The position numbers and the translations under genes were made by a program. Positions 1-10,488 of a DNA stretch of 64,000 nt are shown piece after piece. Each line of letters starts with the position of its first letter. Within the stretch, counting starts at the first letter, position 1. The stretch spans positions 535,515,383 to 535,579,382 of the forward strand of contig NC_064621.1 in the NCBI RefSeq assembly GCF_023898315.1, given 5' to 3'. The notes under the pieces are model-generated. The model was not told the DNA's origin and did no database searches. It saw nothing but the letters and a program-made list of their open reading frames with translations. Source of the DNA: Schistocerca nitens (taxonomy: Eukaryota > Arthropoda > Insecta > Orthoptera > Acrididae).

Positions 1-612
1 ATTTTGGGTATACCATAAATCGCACAAATCTAAGGGCTATCAATTCGACTAAATACAATTACGAGCAACTTAAATTCGAAAGACCACATAGATAATATTG
101 TGGGGAAGGCGAAACAAAGACTGCGCTTTGTTGGCAGAACACTTAGAAGATGCGACAAACCCTCTGAAAAGACATTACACTTGTCCGTCCTCTGCTGGAA
201 TATTGGTGCGCAGTATGGGATCCTTGCCAGGTAGGATTGACGGAGGACATCGAGAAAGTGCAAAGAAGGGCAGCTCGTATGTATTATCACTCAATAGGGG
301 TGAGAGTGTCACTGATACGATACGCGAGTTGGGGTGGCAGTTACTGAAACAAAGGCGGTTTTCTTTGCGGCGAGATCTATTCACGAAATTCCAATCACCA
401 ACTTTCTCTTCCGAATGCGTAAATATTTTGTTGATACCCACCAACGTAGGGAGAAATGATCATCATAATAAAATAAGAGAAATCAGAGCTGGAACGGAAA
501 GATATAGGTGTTCCTTTTTTCGACTTGCCATTCGAGAGTGGAGTGGTAGATAAGTAGTATGAAAATGGTTCGATGAGCCCTCTGCCAGGCACTTAAGTGT
601 GAATTGCAGATG
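1..612 (+). mobile_element. LINE-A 3' fragment (non-LTR retrotransposon), degenerate reverse-transcriptase C-terminus
   Basis: The frame at about 98-553 reads like the C-terminal part of the reverse transcriptase copy at 24.5-26.1 kb. Shared features are the GKA(D)xRLRFxGR-like start, the ELGWxxLxxRR block, a PTxxxRNDHxxKxREIRAxTExYRxSFF block and a final W-E-W/W-S segment. The match appears to begin at or before base 1, so the element probably continues outside the window. The 3' untranslated part follows (CCTCTGCCAGGCAC near 578) and matches the LINE-A 3' end, ending near 611 without the hexamer tail. Frame breaks and missing residues make it a dead fragment. The homology to the other LINE-A copies in this window is seen directly; the placement in the Jockey/CR1-like LINE group is general family knowledge. 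Confidence 0.75.
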
Positions 613-1694
613 TCCTATTATAGGCGCTTCACCTTTTTTCTCAGACACAGTGGCGGCTGTTGTATAAGCGCACAAGAGCACGTGAACTTTCGGATTTATT
701 GGTTATTTTTCTTTGAATGCCGCAATGTAGATGCGGTAACCTGAAATACTCGGCACTAAATCTAACGCTATGCTACACTGCTACTCCTCCAAGCTCCACG
801 AAACTTGGCAGCAGAGTCGGGAGCACACCTTCTGTTGTGCACATTCTAAGCAGCTTTTGCGCATGCTTAACTGGCGTGACGTAGTTGCCTTAAGGGCCAA
901 ATACGTACGGATTTGATAAACAATGTGCACGGTTCACGGAGTGCACAGCTAGCCCTTATTACTCAACTACAAGTTTACGTCAGTGCCATCAGGTGGTGGC
1001 ACAGTGCAGCAGACGTTTATCCCCGTACGCTTGGCATAAATCCCGGAAGATGGTAGCACACGCCTCAGATATGCCAATTCACTCACTATATAGTAAAATT
1101 ATGTCGGACATCAATATATGCTATAGTTACACTCGTAGAAAAACCTATTGTATGGGATTCTGAATGAGAGATAATACATTAAGTTTTGGATTTTATCATA
1201 CAGTAATCTATTTGAGGCACTGACAACCTTAAAGTACATCGTTGTCGACTGTGAGACTGTAGCATTTATTCATGCTGCTGAAATCTGTTGATCTTATAGT
1301 GGATCAGATTTATCTGTGCTGTAGGCCCACGTTGTATATATGAAGATTCACGAAGAGCTGGATCACTGATTTCTTTGATATTCACTTAGATGTGGCATCG
1401 ACGGCGGTGTGCTTTTCGCCCTTTATGGTTCTCACTGTCTCCTTTCTACTCTACTGAAGTGATCGTGCTGGTAGACAGTACTACTTAATCATTTCCACAA
1501 ACGGCTGTTTGTGTTTGGAGTTGGTTGTTCACTGTACAGGAACCCGCTTTCGTGTGTCGTGTCAACGTGAACTCTGTTGAATCTGTTTTAAGTCCTAACA
1601 GAAAATTACCAGGAAAAGTTAGCCACAAGGGAACTAGCGCCTCCACAACCACATCTGTTGACTGAGAAACTGACAAAGTCAAATATGCGTGACT
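613..1694. other. No gene recognised
   Basis: About 1.1 kb of AT-leaning sequence. I see no convincing coding frame, terminal repeat or tRNA-like promoter. Short open frames here have no recognisable motif. Confidence 0.5.
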
Positions 1695-1704
1695 ACAAGC
1701 GAAC

Positions 1705-2018
1705 GATTAGCACTCCGACTTCAGGCCACAAGTTTCCCATCGGGACCATCAGACCGCCGTGTCATCGTCAGCACAGCAGGGGCGTGGGGTCAGCACACCG
1801 CTCTCCCGGTCGTTGTGATGGTTTTCTTTGACCGGAGCCGCCACTATTCGGTCGAGTAGCTCCTCAATTGGCATCATGAGGCTGAGTGCACCCCGAAAAA
1901 TGGCAACAGCGCATGGCGGCCCGGATAGTCACCAATCCAAATGCCCGCCACGCCCGACAGAGCTCAACTTCGGTGATCCGACGGGAACCGGTGTATCCAC
2001 TGCAGCGAGGCCGCTGCC
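1705..2018 (-). mobile_element. 5S-rRNA-derived SINE (SINE3-type), copy 1
   Basis: Read on the minus strand, the right-hand 100 bases resemble 5S rRNA: a GGTTCCCGTCGGATCACCGA-like block, then AAGTTGAGC and a C-GGGCGTGGCGGGCATTTGGA-like segment, which is the internal promoter half of a 5S gene. A roughly 200-base unrelated body follows (GAGGAGCTACTCGACCGAAT, then GACGGTCTGATGGTCCCGAT). The element is flanked by the direct repeat ACAAGCGAAC at 1695-1704 and 2019-2028, which I read as the target-site duplication. It matches the copy at 8187-8508 along its whole length. The absent 5S 3' stem and the added body argue against a true 5S gene. LINE-driven mobilisation is inferred from SINE biology. 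Confidence 0.85.
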
Positions 2019-2028
2019 ACAAGCGAAC

Positions 2029-2567
2029 AAAGCAGTGTATTATTAGCGTAAGTTATTGTGTGGGTACAACGTGGCATTGTCTGATTTTCAGCCTCGTTAA
2101 CTAATACATGCTTTAGGATCTTGTACATGTGTCTGAAAAAATAAAAAAAGCACGAAAACTCCCACTTACACAAAAATGCGGAACAGAGAGTAACGAGAGC
2201 TTAAACGTTATTTCTTTCTAGCCCTAAACTGTATTTAAAAATGTAAAAAACAAATAATTCCCGAAAAACAATCCTTTCTTTTTTTCAAAGAAGTTATGCA
2301 TATTATTACAATTGTTATTTGTATTATTACCTTTGTTATTATTATTGGCAGTTGATGTATTTCTATAAATATGTTGATAAGCATAACTCTTATACAGAAA
2401 ATGCTATTAATTTCACACTCTCATATTTATATGAATCTAAAAATTTGTGAACACCCAGAATGTATACTTAGGAACCGCCAGTGCTGAGGCATTGCACATT
2501 GAGTTACTCCTATCTACAGAGTATGTTTCCGCTGAAATGCTAATCATTTGCATATCCAAAAAAGTTA
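2029..2567. other. AT-rich stretch, no gene recognised
   Basis: AT-rich DNA with ATT/TTA runs near 2290-2345. A short piece at about 2535-2556 (TAATCATTTGCATAT) matches the subterminal region of the neighbouring Tc1-A element, although it lies outside that element's terminal repeat. No coding frame is recognisable. Confidence 0.5.
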
Positions 2568-3974
2568 CAGTGCTGGACAGTAAAATTGCTACACCATGAA
2601 GAAATGCAGATGATAAATGGATATTCATTGGACAACTATATTATACTAGAACTGACATCTGATTACATTTCTACGCAATTTGGGTGCATAGATCCTGAGA
2701 AATCAGTACCCAGAACAACCACCTCTGGCCGTAATAACGGCCTTGATACGCCTGGGGATTGCGTCAAACAGAGCTTGGATCGCGTGTACAGGTACAGCTG
2801 CCCATGCAGCTTCAACACGATACCACGGTTCATCAAGAGTAGTGACTGGCGTATTGTGACGAGCCAGTTGCTCGGCCACCATTGACCAGACGTTTTCAAT
2901 TGGTGAGAGATCTGGAGAATGTGCTGGCCAGGGCAGCAATCGAACATTTTCTGTATCAAGAAAGACCCGTACAGGACCTGCAACATGCGGTCTTGCATTA
3001 TCCTGCTGAAATGTAGGGTTTCGCATGGATCGAATGAAGGGTAGAGCCACGGGTCGTAACACATCTGAAATGTAAGGTCCACTGTTCAAAGTGCCATCAA
3101 TGCGAACAAGAGGTGACCGAGACGTGTAACAAATGGCACCCCATACCATCACGCCGAGTGATACGCCAGTATGGCGATGACTAATACACGCTTCCAATGT
3201 GCGTTCACCGCGATGTCGCCAAACACGGATGCGACTATCGTGATACTGTAAACAGAACCTGGATTCATCCGAAAAAATGACGTTTTGCCATTCGTGCACC
3301 TAGGTTTGTCGTTGAGTACATCATCGCAGGCGCTCCTGTCTGTGAGACAGCGTCAAGGATAACCGCAGCCATGGTCTCCGAGCTGATAGTCGATGCTGCA
3401 GCAAACGTCGTCGAACTGTTCGTGCAGATCGTTGTTGTCTTGCAAACGTCCCCACCTGTTGACTCAGGGATCGAGACGTGGCTGCACGATCCGTTACAGC
3501 TATGCGGATAAGATGCCTGTCATCTCGACTGCTAGTGATACGAGGCCGTTGGGATCCAGCACGACGTTCCGTATTACCCTCCTGAACCCACCGATTCCAT
3601 ATTCTGCTAACAGTCAATGGATCTCGACCAACGCGAGCAGCAATGTCGCGATACGATAAACCGCAATCGCGACAGCCTACATCCTGACCTTTATTAAAGT
3701 CGGAAACGTGATGGAACGCATTTCTCCTCCTTACACGAGGCACCACAACAACGTTTCACCAGACAACGCCGGTCAACTACTGTCTGTGTATGAGAAATCG
3801 GTTGGAAACTTACCTCATGTCAGCACGTTGTAGGTGTCGCCACCGGCGCCAACCATGTGTGAATGCTCTGGAAAGCTAATCATTTGCATATTACAGCATC
3901 TTCTTCCTGTCTTTTAAATTTCACGTCTGTAGCACATCATCTTCGTGGTGTAGATATTTTAATGGCCAGTAGTG
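2568..3974 (-). mobile_element. Tc1-A transposon copy 1 (DD34E type), full length
   Basis: This is a 1407 bp element bounded by TA dinucleotides. The inverted ends are a worn left end (CAGTGCTGGACAGTAAAATT) and a right end AATTTTAATGGCCAGTAGTG in better copies, here ATTTTAATGGCCAGTAGTG. It encodes one transposase on the minus strand. Four more copies of the same family are in the window (4922, 18892, 34524 and 55619). The subterminal region near 3884 carries ATTTGCAT, as in the other copies. Confidence 0.92.
2703..3746 (-). pseudogene. Tc1-A transposase, two in-frame stops
   Basis: A Tc1-family cut-and-paste transposase that would bind its own terminal repeats and insert at TA. Reading from 3746 leftwards, the N-terminal helix-turn-helix region has YRDIAARVGRD and SRIWNRWVQEG, followed by an arginine-rich linker (RTVRRRL). 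The catalytic domain has the first Asp in FSDESRF, the second in QQDNARPH and the Glu in SPDLSPIENVW, with 34 residues between the second Asp and the Glu. The frame is broken where two tryptophan codons became stops: TGA just upstream of 3321 and TAG near 3300. All three catalytic residues are still present, so this is the least damaged catalytic domain of the five copies, although it cannot yield a full protein. Length is otherwise normal for the family (about 340 residues). Confidence 0.88.
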
Positions 3975-3976
3975 TA

Positions 3977-4921
3977 TATGCTTTATGCCAATTCGAAGTG
4001 TCTACACGCCACTTTCATGGTGCTATGTACATTCACGTGAGCGACTTACCTCGCCTATTTCCAGAGTGGAACTCTGTAGTAGGCCAAGATAGCATCGCCT
4101 TTACGGTCGCAACAAAAGCGACGCTCCGCTTTGAAATCAGTTCGCTATCGACCACTAATTGCGTATTCTCGCACAGCCCCTCGACGTGTGCGACCGCGAC
4201 GCTAAATGTCAGCGGCGGCCGCTGGCGTGCGCCTTGTCCCTCCGCCCTGTTTTTACTGGCTCGCGTGTCGCTCCGTTTGCGTGACGCGCCCTCAGACGAA
4301 GCTAGTGCTGCAATTTCATCCCGGCGTCCGGCATTGTTAATATTAACAGAGCAAAGTGGATACGAACGTTGCTACAACTGGAAGCTTCCTAGCAACACTC
4401 GTTCGTAGGCGGCAGTAAAGCACAATCGTATGGCGTGTCTAACAAAATGTGTTACTTGATTAGGCGGTTACGGGGGTAGGGGGGGGGGTGGGGGGGTGGG
4501 GTGGTGTGGGGGGGGGGGGGAGACGCAGTACGCTCCAATGTTGGAACCTTTGCTGTTCATAATGTATACTATGTATATGACCTAGCAGACAATATTAAAT
4601 AGTAATGTAGACTTTTTTCAGACGATGCCTCTGTCTTCAGTGCGGTACTTGAAATACGACTACATCCTGCACGGCACTTTTTCGTATTACGCTGTCCGGC
4701 TCGCCAAATATGAAACGCTTGTTTCGTCAGAGAATCTCGGCCGACTGCGAATTCGCCTGCCAGCGAGGTGTGTCTTTCCACGTCACCACGTAGCTTCTCT
4801 TGGTCGCTCGCGAAGATTTGACCTGTGATAGCCAGCAGACTGGACACCACAGTGGTTCAACAAAGTGTTGGCGGTGCAGGAATTAGTGCAAAAACTGACA
4901 CCTCGATTACATCCCCTAATA
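3977..4921. other. No gene recognised; contains a G-rich tract
   Basis: A GC-richer patch at about 4130-4330 has an open frame continuing from 3863, but that frame begins inside the neighbouring transposon and has no motif, so I do not call it a gene. The guanine tract at 4472-4520 is listed separately. Nothing else is identifiable. Confidence 0.45.
4472..4520 (+). repeat. G-rich tract, G-quadruplex-capable
   Basis: Some 49 bases almost entirely of G with single T or A interruptions, giving many runs of three or more guanines. It is a simple low-complexity sequence with no coding content. Confidence 0.85.
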
Positions 4922-5069
4922 CACTACTGGCCATTAAATTGCTACACCACGAAGATGACGTGCTACAGACGCGAAATTTAACCGATAGTAAGAAGATGCT
5001 GTAATATGCAAATGATTAGCTTTTCAGAGCATTCACACAAGGTTGGCGCCGGTGGCGACGCCTATAGCG

Positions 5070-6240
5070 ATTGCGGTTTATCGTATCGCGACGTTGCTGT
5101 TCGCGTTGGTCGAGATCCAATGACTGTTAGCAGAATATGGAATCGGTGGGTCCAGGAGGGTAATACGGAACGCGGTGCTGGATCACAACGGCCTCGCATC
5201 ACTAGCAGTCGAGATGACAGGCATCTTATCCGCATGGCTGTAACGGATCGTGCAGCCACGTCTCGATCCCTGAGTGAACAGATGGGGACGTCTGCAAGAC
5301 AACAACCATCTGCACGAACAGTTCGACGACGTTTGCAGCAGCATGGACTATCAGCTCGGAGACCATGGCTGCGGTTACCCTTGACGCTGCATCACAGACA
5401 GGAGCGTCTGCGATGGCGTACTCAACGACGAACCTGGGTGCACGAACGGCAGAACGTCATTTTTTCGGATGAATCCAGGTTCTGTTTACAGCATCACGAT
5501 GGTCGCATCCGTGTTTGGCGAAATCGCGTTGAACTCACATTGGAAGTGTGTATTTGTCATCGCCATACTGGCCTATCACCCGGCGTGATGGTATGGGGTG
5601 CCACTGGTTACACGTCTCGGTCATCTCTTGTTCGCATTGACGGCACTTTGAACAGTGGACGTTACATTTCAGATGTGTTACGACCCCTGGCTCTACCCTT
5701 CATTCGATCAATGCGAAACCCTACATTTCAGCACGACCGCATGTTGCTGGTCCTGTACTGGCCTTTCGGGATACAGAAAATGTTCGACTGCTGCCCTGGC
5801 CAGCACATTCTCCAGACCTTTCACCAACTGAAAACGTCTGGTCAATGGTGGTCGAGCAACTGGCTCGTTGCAATACGCCAGTCACTACTCTTGATGCAGC
5901 TCGGGATTAGCCGAGCGGTCTGAGGCGCTGCAGTCATGGACTGTGCGGCTGGTCCCGGCGGAGGTTCGAGTTCTCCCTCGGGCATGGGTGTGTGTGTTTG
6001 TCCTTAGGATAATTTAGGTTAAGTAGTGTGTAAGCTGAGAGACTGATGACCTTAGTGGTTAAGTACCATAAGATTTCACACATATTTGAACATTTTTGAA
6101 CTACTATTGAAGAACTGTGGTATCGTCTTGAAGCTGCATGGGCAGCTGTACCTGTACACGCCATCCAAGCTCTGTTTGACTCAATGCCTAGGCATATGAA
6201 GGCCTTTATTACGGTCAGAGGTGGTTGTTCTGGTAACTGA
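5070..6240 (+). pseudogene. Tc1-A transposase, truncated, catalytic Asp lost, SINE-split
   Basis: Same transposase family as 2703-3746. Visible parts are the helix-turn-helix region (YRDVAVRVGRD, SRIWNRWVQEG), RTVRRRL, and the first catalytic motif FSDESRF near 5460. Near 5731 the sequence TTCAGCACGACCGC lacks about 10 bases present in other copies (AGGATAATGC). This deletes the second catalytic Asp (QQDNARPH motif) and shifts the frame. A SINE then splits the C-terminus at 5897-6099. The frame resumes at 6113 and the copy ends near 6240. The start codon is missing. No activity is possible from this copy. Confidence 0.9.
5897..6099 (+). mobile_element. tRNA-derived SINE, variant head, inside Tc1-A copy 2
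   Basis: The head resembles a leucine-type tRNA with A box TAGCCGAGCGGTCTGAGGCG and B box AGGTTCGAGTTCTCC. A body follows ending in the family's GACTGATGACCTTAG block. Flanking direct repeats ACTACTCTTGATG (5884-5896) and ACTACTATTGAAG (6100-6112) are the target duplication. Removing the SINE and one repeat restores the sequence seen in copy 5. The head differs from the commoner SINE-L copies. Confidence 0.9.
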
Positions 6241-6376
6241 TTTCTCAGGATCTGTGCACCCAAATTGCGTGAAAATGTAATCACATGTAAGTTCTAGTGT
6301 AATACATTTGTCCAATGAATACCCGTTTTTCATATGCATTTCTTCTTGGTGTAGCAATTTTAATGGCCAGTAGTGT

Positions 6377-7154
6377 ACTTATCATCCGAATTGAAGAAAA
6401 CTATTCCGTGAAGAAATGTGATTCTTCTGCATCTTACATCATGATATTTTTCTTGATAAAGCTCTGAATTTATTTTCGTTATTGGGCATAGTTACTGTGC
6501 TGCACGAAATTTTTAAGAGACTGCAGAGGTAAAATCACACTGCGTATCCTTTCCGTAAAGTTCATTTTAGGCCACACTTGTTTCGTATGAAATGTAACTG
6601 GGATATCTAAATTATAGTTAAAGTTGAGAGCAGAAAGATATCTCTTTTCATTCTTCAGATATTGGTTGTTATATCCGCTGACTGGTCGCTCACTGCGCTT
6701 CGAAATCATTTTCTGTGCATCAGAAATCAAGTGGTAATATAAATCGTCGTACTTCATGAAAGATTCAAGATATCTAAACGACGTTTTTTGGAAATGACAG
6801 CACGTAGAAAAGACTGTTTTATCGTATAACACTCGATACGTTTTTGTCAAACGTGTGAGCAGAACGAAAACAAGACTCCCTATGAATTACACAATAAGGT
6901 TATTCCGAATTATCATAGCAAAACAAAGAAACAGGCAAACGGGGTATCAAAGTAATCAGAATAATTAAGGAAAACTTAATTACTGAGTTGAGGAAAGATT
7001 GAAATATTTCACGAAAAGCTGCTGCAAGCTATGTAAATGAAGTGTCAAAAAGTTCATGTGTTCAAGGAAGGCCTAGCTACTTTGCACATAAAAAGATACA
7101 TTGGTGTATTATTTACATTTCAAGAAGCCTATCTGTTCTCGAGAACAGAAGATA
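6377..7154. other. No gene recognised
   Basis: AT-rich DNA. The minus-strand open frame at about 6479-6850 has no recognisable domain and I do not call it a gene. Confidence 0.45.
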
Positions 7155-7164
7155 TTAGCAAGGC

Positions 7165-7344
7165 GCCAGCCGAGCGGTTCTAGGCACTTCAGTCTGGAGC
7201 CGCGCGCCCGGTACGGTCGCAGGTTCGAATCCTGCCTCGGGCATGGATGTGTGTGATGTCTTTAGGTTAGTTAGGTTTAAGAAGTTCTAAGGGACTGATG
7301 ACCTCAGATGTTAAGTCCCATAGCGCTCAGAGCCATTTTTTTTG
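7165..7344 (+). mobile_element. tRNA-derived SINE (SINE-L)
   Basis: A box-like CAGCCGAGCGGTTCTAGGC and B box AGGTTCGAATCCTGC, then the shared body (GTTAGTTAGGTTTAA, GACTGATGACCTCAG, GCTCAGAGCCA) and a T-run. The target duplication TTAGCAAGGC lies at 7155-7164 and 7345-7354, exactly matching. Confidence 0.93.
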
Positions 7345-7354
7345 TTAGCAAGGC

Positions 7355-8172
7355 AAATGAAGTGTCAATAAGAATACAATGGAGGAACATTCGACGTGCC
7401 TTTGAATGTTGGACGAAATCATGAACAGAAAATGAAGTGGAACAAACCTTTCTCTAATATTTTTCATTTCACACTTTAAGACAAATCATTTCATAAAACG
7501 TTTGACATTCTTTTTAAAAATTTTGTATACTTTACTTACACAGACTATTTAGATTAACTGAAACGCTTGGCCTTAAAGCTGACTGCTGATGAATTACGTT
7601 CGCAACAATAAAATATTAGTAAAATTTCTTTGTTGTTCATTGTGTTAGGAATTTAATGTGTGATATACTGGGCTAGGTGTACATACAGTTAAAGATCAAG
7701 TACTTTGGCAAGAACTTAAAATTATATTTAGCGATGCAAATTCAGATATTGTACACTTGACATCGGGACACAGCGCAGAACATTTTTAATTTTGGGGAGT
7801 CTATTTGATATTGTACAAGTTCATAATGATATTCTGATACTCAGATACGAAAACTTAGTATGTAGAATTGTAACTGAGTCAGTTAACACGTAAAATGTAG
7901 CCGGGACGGAACCCACGTACTTCGATCAAACGCACGTGGCACCCGAGTGCGCTACCGTTACACCCACACCTCTTTGATACTGCATGCATTCTCTGTATTT
8001 AAGGTAGTCAGTCATTCTTCCACATTTATCGGTTGTTAAAAGTTACTGATCGTGTAAAAAACATACGTCTTTAATTTATTGACGTGATGGTCGAATGCTC
8101 CTCTACTCATTCACGTGTATTCTACGTGAAGATTCCTCCCTTAGTAAATTTCATGCACAGCGTTCCTTTTTG
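7355..8172. other. AT-rich stretch with a tRNA-like relic
   Basis: Mostly AT-rich DNA without a recognisable gene. The tRNA-like piece at 7899-7975 is listed separately. Confidence 0.45.
7899..7975 (-). repeat. tRNA-like relic (A and B boxes), probably SINE-derived
   Basis: On the minus strand there is an A-box-like GTAACGGTAGCGCACTCGGG, and about 35 bases later a B-box-like GGGTTCCGTCCCGGC. The acceptor stem does not pair cleanly and I see no 3' body, so this is a relic or an unrelated tRNA-like repeat rather than a working tRNA gene. Confidence 0.4.
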
Positions 8173-8186
8173 CTTTATTTAATTAA

Positions 8187-8508
8187 AAGCAATCAGTCCT
8201 CAGGCCACGAGTGGCCTACCGGGACCATCCGACCGCCGTGTCATCCTCAATGGAGGATGCGGATAGGAGGGGCGTGGGGACAGCACACCGCTCTCCCGGT
8301 CGTTTTGACGGCATTCTTGACGTAAGCCGCTACTATTCAGTCGAGTAGCTCCTCAATTGGCATCACGAGGCTGAGTGCACCCCGAAAAATGGCAACAGCG
8401 CATGGCGGCCTGGATGGTCACCCATCCAAGTGCCGACCACGCCCGACAGCGCTTAACTTCGGTGATCTCACAGGAACCGGTGTATCCACTGCGACAAGGC
8501 CGTTGCCC
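8187..8508 (-). mobile_element. 5S-rRNA-derived SINE (SINE3-type), copy 2
   Basis: On the minus strand the element begins GGCAACGGCCTTGTCGC and continues with GGATACACCGGTTCCTGTGA, GATCACCGAAGTTAAGCGCT, GTCGGGCGTGGTCGGCACTT and GGATGGGTGACCATCCAGGC. These are recognisably the 5S rRNA sequence from near its 5' end through the internal promoter. The roughly 200-base body matches copy 1. The flanking direct repeat CTTTATTTAATTAA (8173-8186 and 8509-8522) is a perfect 14-base target duplication. Its 5S portion is less decayed than that of copy 1. 5S-headed SINEs are an established class in fishes and some insects; mobilisation by a LINE partner is inferred. Confidence 0.92.
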
Positions 8509-8522
8509 CTTTATTTAATTAA

Positions 8523-9219
8523 GTAAAGCTAATTTTGTAGCCTTACTCTCGAGCTACAGTATTCTACAGTTTAGGAGCGCCGTTTTATAGAAACAGCTGG
8601 TCTGCTCTAAGTAGCCACCTTGCGGCGGGAGATGGTCGCTCGCACGCGGGACACCCGAACTTTCTGCCCAGTGCCACTGTCCTTGCTGGAGTGTCGCGTA
8701 TCCAGACGTCGCTAGCTGTCGGTCGCTTCTGACGCTTACGTAGAACTCGACCTTAGCAAAGGCACTACCGTCTGTTGTCTGCTGCCATAGCCCATTAACG
8801 CGAAATTTCGTCTGTCCTAACGAATACGTTCGTCTTACGTCCCATATTGATTTTTGAGGTTATTTCAAGCAGTGTTGCCTGTCTGTCAGCACTGACAGTT
8901 CTACACAAATGCCGTTGCTCTCAGTCGTTAAGTGAAGTCCGTCGGCCACCGTGTTGTCCACGATGAGAGGTAATGTCCGAAATTTGATATTCTCGGCAAA
9001 CTCTTGACACTTTGGTTCTCGGACTATGGAAGTCGCTAACGATTTCCGAACTGAATGTCCAGTGTTGTTATCTCCAACTACTATTCAGCGTCCAAAGTTT
9101 GTTAGTTCCTGGCGCGCTGCCGTAATCAGGTCGGAAACTTTTTCAGAAGAATCACCTGAGTACAAATGACAGACAGAAGAATAATTTTTAAAAGCGAGTA
9201 CTCTGAAAGTGATAAGAAG
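8523..9219. other. No gene recognised
   Basis: Mixed-composition DNA with no frame or repeat I can name. Confidence 0.45.
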
Positions 9220-9221
9220 TA

Positions 9222-10458
9222 CAGGGTTATTACAAATGATTGAAGCGATTTCACAGCTCTACAATAACTTGATTATTTGAGATATTTTCACAATGTTTTG
9301 CACACACATAAAAAAAACTCAAAAAGTTTTTTTAGGCATTCACAAATGTTCGATATGTGCCCCTTTAGTGATTCGGCAGACATCAAGCCGATAATCAAGT
9401 TCCTCCCACACTCGGCGCAGCATGTCCCCATCAATGAGTTCGCAAGCATCGTTGATGCGAGCTCGCAGTTCTGGCACGTTTCTTGTGTAGAGGAGGTTTA
9501 AACACTGAATCTTTCGCATAACCCCACAGAAAGAAATCGCATGGGGTTAATGGAAATGCGGTGGAGCACCATCCTGTTGAAAGATGAAGTCGGCGCTGTC
9601 GGTCTCCAGTTGTGGCATGAGCCAATTTTCCAGCATGTCCAGATACACGTGTCCTGTAACGTTTTTTTCGCAGAAGAAAAAGGGGCCGTAAACTTTAAAC
9701 CGTGAGATTGCACAAAACACATTAACTTATGGTGAATTGCGAATTTGCTGCACGAATGCGTGAGGATTCTCTACCGCCCAGATTCGCACATTGTGTCTGT
9801 TCACTTCACCATTAAGAAAAAATGTTGCTTCATCACTGAAAACAAGTTTCGCACTGAACGCATCCTCTTCCATGAGCTGTTGCAACCGCGCCGAAAATTC
9901 AAAGCGTTTGACTTTGTCATCGGGTGTCAGGGCTTGTAGCAATTGTAAACGGTAAGGCTTCTGCTTTAGCCTTTTCCGTAAGATTTTCCAAACCGTCGGC
10001 TGTGGTACGTTTAGCTCCCTGCTTGCTTTATTCGTCGACTTCCGCGGGCTACGCGTGAAACTTGCCCGCACGCGTTCAACCGTTTCTTCGCTCACTGCAG
10101 GCCGACCCGTTGATTTCCCCTTACAGAGGCATACAGAAGCTTTAAACTGCGCATACCATCGCCGAATGGGGTTAGCAGTTGGTGGATCTTTGTTGAACTT
10201 CGTCCTGAAGTGTCGTTGCACTGTTATGACTGACTGATGTGAGTGCATTTCAAGCACGACATACGCTTTCTCGGATCCTGTCGCCATTTTGTCTCACTGC
10301 GCTCTCGAGCGCTCTGGCGGCAGAAACCTGAAGTGCGGCTTCATCCGAACAAAACTTTATGAGTTTTTCTACGTATCTGTAGTGTGTCGTGACCATATGT
10401 CAATGAATGGAGCTACAGTGAATTTATGAAATCGCTTCAATCATTTGTAATAGCCCTG
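9222..10458 (-). mobile_element. DUF4817-type DNA transposon with 32 bp terminal inverted repeats
   Basis: The left end CAGGGTTATTACAAATGATT (9222 onward) and right end AATCATTTGTAATAGCCCTG (to 10458) are inverted copies of 32 bp with one mismatch. The element is flanked by TA on both sides and is 1237 bp long. It encodes a transposase on the minus strand. TA target choice places it in the wider Tc1/mariner superfamily, although the terminal sequence is unlike the Tc1-A or mariner elements elsewhere here. Confidence 0.9.
9431..10287 (-). pseudogene. DUF4817-type transposase, internally deleted
   Basis: Starts at an ATG at 10287 and reads openly for about 186 residues. The N-terminus (VVLEMHSHQSVITVQRHFR, then PPTANPIRRWYAQF) is the DUF4817-like helix-turn-helix seen in many arthropod transposon proteins. 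A second DNA-binding helix region follows (RELNVPQPTVWKIL). The first catalytic motif is VFSDEATFFLNGEVNRHNVR. A stop or frame break occurs near 9727. Beyond it a QQDGAPPHFH-like segment (minus strand, about 9560) is joined almost directly to LTPCDFFLWGYAKD, so the roughly 40-residue spacer between the second and third acidic residues is gone. The copy is therefore inactive. The family assignment is by motif recall, not a search. Confidence 0.82.
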
Positions 10459-10488
10459 TAATATTTGATTCGTTATTGTAACTGAATA

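Larger units (their letters stand above)
4922..6375 (+). mobile_element. Tc1-A transposon copy 2, 5'-deleted and SINE-interrupted
   Basis: TA-flanked, with CACTACTGGCCATTAAATTG at the left end and AATTTTAATGGCCAGTAGTG at the right. Compared with copy 5 it lacks about 170 bases between GACGCC and TATAGCGATTGCGG. This removes the start codon and roughly the first 25-30 residues, and the junction lies at a short CCTA-like microhomology. A tRNA-derived SINE sits at 5897-6099. Confidence 0.92.

Noticed and set aside
1705-2018. A true 5S rRNA gene
   Set aside because: Only part of the 5S molecule is present and a long unrelated body follows. Flanking direct repeats show a mobile insertion.
3863-4408. 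181-codon frame extending past the end of Tc1-A copy 1
   Set aside because: It begins inside the transposon in a non-coding frame and crosses the terminal repeat; no domain seen.
7899-7975. A functional tRNA gene
   Set aside because: A and B box-like words are present but the stems do not pair well and there is no clean acceptor end.
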